Shown: positions 60,517-64,000 of the stretch, piece by piece
Position numbering within the stretch: the first letter of the stretch is position 1
Layout: each line of letters opens with the position of its first letter
NCBI RefSeq assembly: GCF_029852145.1
Contig: NC_079973.1
Coordinates: forward strand, 27,174,422 to 27,238,421
DNA: 64,000 bases
Source: Microplitis mediator
Lineage: Eukaryota; Arthropoda; Insecta; Hymenoptera; Braconidae
Reading direction: 5' to 3'
The notes under the pieces: model-generated
Seen by the model: the letters and a program-made list of their open reading frames with translations, nothing else
Databases searched by the model: none
Told to the model about the DNA's origin: nothing
Position numbers and translations under genes: made by a program

Positions 60517-60812
60517 CACGGAAAGAATTTTTCTTTAAAAATTACCGTTAAATTCACTGTAAACGTGAGACATAATGGAGGCTTTTATTTATTATCATTT
60601 TTGAAATAAAAATTACGACAAAATTTATTTATTTTTCGGTAGACTTCATACAATTTACCTAAAACCGAATAAAATTTACAGTAGACTACGGTAAAATTTG
60701 TTGAAAAAAAGTTAAAAATTATCTCACTTTCCGACAAATGATTATGTCGTGCCATTCGTCCCACGTTTACAGTGAATTTAACGGTAATTTTTAAGGAAAA
60801 TTTCTTTTCGTG
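60517..60812. mobile_element. Inverted-repeat element, CACGGAAAGAATTTTT ends
   Basis: Left arm 60517-60567 (CACGGAAAG ... AAAATTACCGTTAAATTCAC) and right arm 60762-60812 (GTGAATTTAACGGTAATTTT ... CTTTTCGTG) are near-perfect inverted repeats of about 50 bp. They enclose about 195 bp with a second GTAAAATTT / AAATTTTAC pair. Confidence 0.8.
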
Positions 60813-61669
60813 TTTAATCATAAAGTTCGTTTTAAAATGTATACGATTATTATTAATATACATGTAGTAGGTAATTAAATATATCTTAAAATAAGACAGG
60901 GTGTCAATAATTGGACCCCTGTCAATAATTGTTGCTTTTATCTTAGGTGCAAGTTTCTGAATATATTATTTTTTATAATTCATTGTTTTTAAAAAAATTC
61001 ATAAATTATTAGACGTCGGCTAACTTCAGTATCAATAAAAGATTCTATTTATTTTACAAGTGCAACGAGGATACTACTTTTGTCTGCTTTAATGTGAAAA
61101 AGATAATCATGACAATTCTTCATAAATAATTATTCGATTCATTATGGGGAAAATATTTTTTTTGAACCCCATTGAAATTTTAAATGTCAGGAGTAGACTT
61201 ACAGAAGTTTATAACTTGAACTGATGGTGGCGTCTTGCTAACGTTTTTAAAGGCGTTGCTACGTTGACTGCGATGTCCGGGTTGTTATGCAGCACCAGTA
61301 GTATACTGGAGCTACTGAGAGCGTTCCCTTCAGTTAGCATGCAATTCCCATACCCCCACCATTAAATGATGAGCAAGCTCTCAGTAGTCTCACTATACGT
61401 GGATTCTAATGTAAGCAGTAGTAGATTGTGTTGTTGGTTGTTTTAACAATTAACTAAAATTAAAAAACATAATTATAAAGTTAAATAAATAAGTAACTTA
61501 ATCCAGTACCAAGTTTCGTATAAATTAGGCTTAAAAATTAACAAAAATGTGTCAAATCTCAATTGGTTTGAGTAAATTCAACGCTCACGATTATATCATG
61601 AGTATGGTGGGGATTTAAAAGCTGTTTAAAGGTCTTAACAGACAATTTTATTATTTTTATAAAGATTAG
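60813..61669. other. Repeat relics and unexplained G+C-richer patch
   Basis: Includes half of a family-A MITE (about 60955-61045, ATTATTAGACGTCGGCTAAC). A less A+T-rich stretch at about 61220-61420 contains GCAGCACCAGTAGTATACTG but no convincing coding frame. Confidence 0.45.
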
Positions 61670-62115
61670 TGATACTGAAATTCGCCGACGTCTACTAATT
61701 TTTGTATTTTTGAAAAACGAAAGATTTTGCAAGAAAAATATTTCAAAAAATTGCACCTGTAGTTTTAAAAATTTTTTTCATGTGTATATTTTTAGTGTTT
61801 TTTCGTTCTTAATTTGAATTGTTTAAAAAAAAATCCAAAAATTTTCATGAGTGTGAATGTAGCAGACATCAGACAAATTTAAAATTGTTTATAAATCGAG
61901 TAAATAATTAATAAAATAAAATTTTTTAAAAATCCGCATTTAAAAAATTTTGAAATTAATGAGTGCATTTTTTATAAATATTATTTTTTTAATCATTTAC
62001 TTTATTTATTTATCGTTTTATTTATCGTTTATTTATTTATCGTTTTATTTATTTGTCTGATGTCTGCTAAATTCACACTCGTAAATTTTCAACTGTCTAC
62101 TAATTTCAGGATCAT
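61670..62115. mobile_element. Family-A MITE with a family-B MITE nested inside
   Basis: Outer ends TGATACTGAAATTCGCCGAC and GTCTACTAATTTCAGGATCA belong to family A; the family-B unit 61849-62080 (GAGTGTGAATGTAGCAGACA to CACACTC) sits between them. Family B therefore jumped after this copy of family A. Confidence 0.8.
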
Positions 62116-62247
62116 ACAAGATTGTTAGTTCCATAAACTTTTTTAAAAGTTATTGACATATGCGTTTGTTAAATTTTTTTCGTTAATTATTTTATCTGTT
62201 TCTTTGAAAAAACAAAATTTTTTTTAACGTCTAATACTTTCAGTAAT

Positions 62248-62437
62248 CAGTGTAAATGTAGTAGGCATCGGACAAATTCAAAATTATAAATAATTTAAAA
62301 AAAACTATTTATAAAAAATGCACTTATTAATTCTTTAATTTTTTGAATGCTCATTTTTAAAAAATTTTATAATATTAATTATTTACTCTATTTATTAATA
62401 ATTTAAAATTTGTCTGATGTCTGCTACATTCGCACTC
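62248..62437. mobile_element. MITE family B, degraded copy
   Basis: CAGTGTAAATGTAGTAGGCA at the left and GTCTGCTACATTCGCACTC at the right, preceded by a family-A remnant (AACGTCTAATACTTTCAGTA). Confidence 0.75.
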
Positions 62438-63203
62438 ATCTTTTAGTATCATCCATTTAAAGTAATTCCCCGTGGAAGTTATTTTTTTGAGTTTATGGGT
62501 TGAGGTAAATATTATTATCACTTTTTGTTTATTAATTTATTTATTAAAAATTCTTTTTAATTGTTAAATATTTATTTTTTTCATTCAACTATTTAAAAAA
62601 GTTTTTTATTTTTAAATGTTGATATTTTGTTTTTTACTCATTTGTTTACTTAACATTTTTTTCTATTTAAATGTTTAAAATATTTATTTATTAATTTGTT
62701 TGGTTACAGTGACTCATAATTATTATGATCGCAATTGTGGCAGACATCAGATAAATTTAAAATGATTAATTAATAGAGTAAATAATCAATAAAATAATAA
62801 TTATGAAAAAATGCGCATTTAAAAAATTTTCAAATTAACAAGTGCATTTTTTATAATTATTATTTTATTAATTATTTTAAATTTGTCTGATGTCTGCTAC
62901 AATCATATTCATAATAATTTCGAATCATTGTAACCAAAAAAATAAATAAATATTTTAAACATTTAAATAGAAAAAAATTTTAAATAAACAAATGAGTAAA
63001 GAACAACATATCAACGCTTAAAAATTAAAAACTTTTTTAAATAGTTGAATGGAAAAAATAAATATTTAACAATTAAAAAAATTTTTTAATAAATAAATTG
63101 ATAAACAAAAAGTGATAATAATATTTCTCTCAACCTATATGAACTTAAAAAAATAACTTCCATGGGGAATTACTTTGAATTGATAATACCGAAAGATGAG
63201 TGT
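62433..63203. repeat. Large 770-bp palindrome with a family-B MITE at its centre
   Basis: Left arm from CACTCATCTTTTAGTATCAT through GTAATTCCCCGTGGAAGTTA and CATTCAACTATTTAAAAAAG matches, inverted, the right arm CTTTTTTAAATAGTTGAATG, AACTTCCATGGGGAATTACT and GATGAGTG. Arms are about 280 bp, nearly intact. The centre (62725-62912) is a family-B MITE. A hairpin with such arms is a strong source of double-stranded RNA or of replication slippage. Confidence 0.85.
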
Positions 63204-63208
63204 AATGT

Positions 63209-63411
63209 AATGATGCTGAATTTAGCAGACAATTAAAAATTTTTGGATTTTATTTTCGACTAGTTAATTGCAAAAATTAAAAAAACTAAAAATATACACT
63301 TGTAGAAAATTTAAAAAACTATAAGTGCAATTTCTTAAAATATTTTTTTTTATAATTTATGGTTTTGAAAAATTCCAAAAATTATTAGATGTCGGTTAAC
63401 TTCAGAATCAT
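63209..63411. mobile_element. MITE family A, fourth copy
   Basis: Starts ATGATGCTGAATTTAGCAGA and ends ATGTCGGTTAACTTCAGAATC; the internal pair ATATACACTTGTAGAAAATT and AACTATAAGTGCAATT is conserved. Abuts the palindrome on its left and a family-B copy on its right. Confidence 0.8.
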
Positions 63412-63421
63412 GTGATATAAC

Positions 63422-63895
63422 GAGTGTGAATATAGCAGACATCAGACAAATTTAAAACGATAAATAAATAAAGTAAATAATTTTAAAAAAATATTTATAA
63501 AAAATGCACTCATTAATTTAAAAATTTTTTGAATGCGGATTTTTTAAAAATTTTATTATATTAATTATTTACTCGATTTATTAACAATTTTAAATTTGTC
63601 TGATGCCTGCTACATTCACACTCATGTAATCTCGCATACATCAGACAAATCGTAAATTATAAATAAATAGAGTATATAATTTATAAAATAAAATATTTAA
63701 AAAATGCCCATCTAAAACATTCTGGAAATTAATAAGTGCATTTTTTATAAATATTTTTTTAAAAATTATTTATAATTTTAAATTTAAAAAAAATAACGCA
63801 GTTTTAGGTTAAAAATAGAGTCAAGTTTATGATAATAATCATACAGTTTTGAGTATTTTTTTTTTAAATTTGTCTGATGTCTGCGACATTTACAT
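63422..63895. mobile_element. Two adjacent family-B MITEs
   Basis: 63422-63624 (CGAGTGTGAATATAGCAGAC ... GCCTGCTACATTCACACTC) and 63634-63895 (CGCATACATCAGACAAATCG ... GTCTGATGTCTGCGACATTT). The second has weaker ends and an extra interior segment near 63785-63860. Confidence 0.7.
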
Positions 63896-64000
63896 TAACA
63901 ATAATTCTTAGTCACTGTTATTCAACTTACTTAATAATCAATTTGATTTTTTATTTCTTTTTTTCAGTTTAATATTTTTTTAACAACAATTTTTCTAATA

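Noticed and set aside
1..64000. tRNA, rRNA or CRISPR loci
   Set aside because: No cloverleaf with A/B boxes, no rRNA core sequence and no regularly spaced repeat array was recognised by eye; CRISPR would not be expected in an insect nuclear genome.

Overview
The window is A+T-rich eukaryotic nuclear DNA: short GT-AG introns, single-copy animal genes, homopolymer runs and many short inverted-repeat transposons. Protein content (CP190, a tramtrack-group BTB factor, a Mes-4/NSD type methyltransferase, DEAF1) says insect. The base composition and style of repeats suit a parasitoid wasp (Hymenoptera), but the order is an inference.

Layout. 1-1913: 3' exons of a TMEM63/OSCA channel (+). 2752-7910: complete nine-exon NSD/Mes-4 H3K36 methyltransferase (-). 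8461-11177: a 2.7 kb DNA transposon with short terminal inverted repeats, internally repeated ends and a decayed DUF4806-like gene. 11537-16540: a scrambled stretch with two pieces of UTP21/WDR36 in permuted order, the last exon of ZW10, and an unknown reading frame split by a 1.8 kb inverted-repeat element. 16678-18630: intact UTP18 (+). 18923-20650: DEAF1 (-). 22278-27355: BTB transcription factor with two alternative 3' ends (+). 28264-32046: UTP-glucose-1-phosphate uridylyltransferase with two possible first exons (-). 32494-33625: TRAPPC2 (-), head to head with MRG15 at 34001-35617 (+). 37173-38396: glutamine synthetase (-) with a far upstream 5' exon and promoter near 42.75-42.9 kb. 44563-45496: COX16 (-). 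46633-49365: CP190 (+). 51326-51965: TAX1BP3 (-). 53176-53335: a lone F-box exon (+). 55715-58235: a very divergent kinesin-motor-like protein with coiled coil, acidic tract and a C-terminal zinc/AT-hook tail (-). 58.5-64 kb: almost only nested MITEs.

The genes form no operon. Two of them act on one mark: NSD writes H3K36 methylation and MRG15 reads it. The most unusual item is the kinesin-like, DNA-tail protein in the repeat-rich right end. Next are the BTB gene whose two alternative ends both resemble transposase-derived DNA-binding modules, the broken and permuted UTP21 copy, and a 400 bp foldback element made of CACGGTGG modules. Exon borders were set by eye from splice signals, reading phase and remembered family sequences. 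No search was run.
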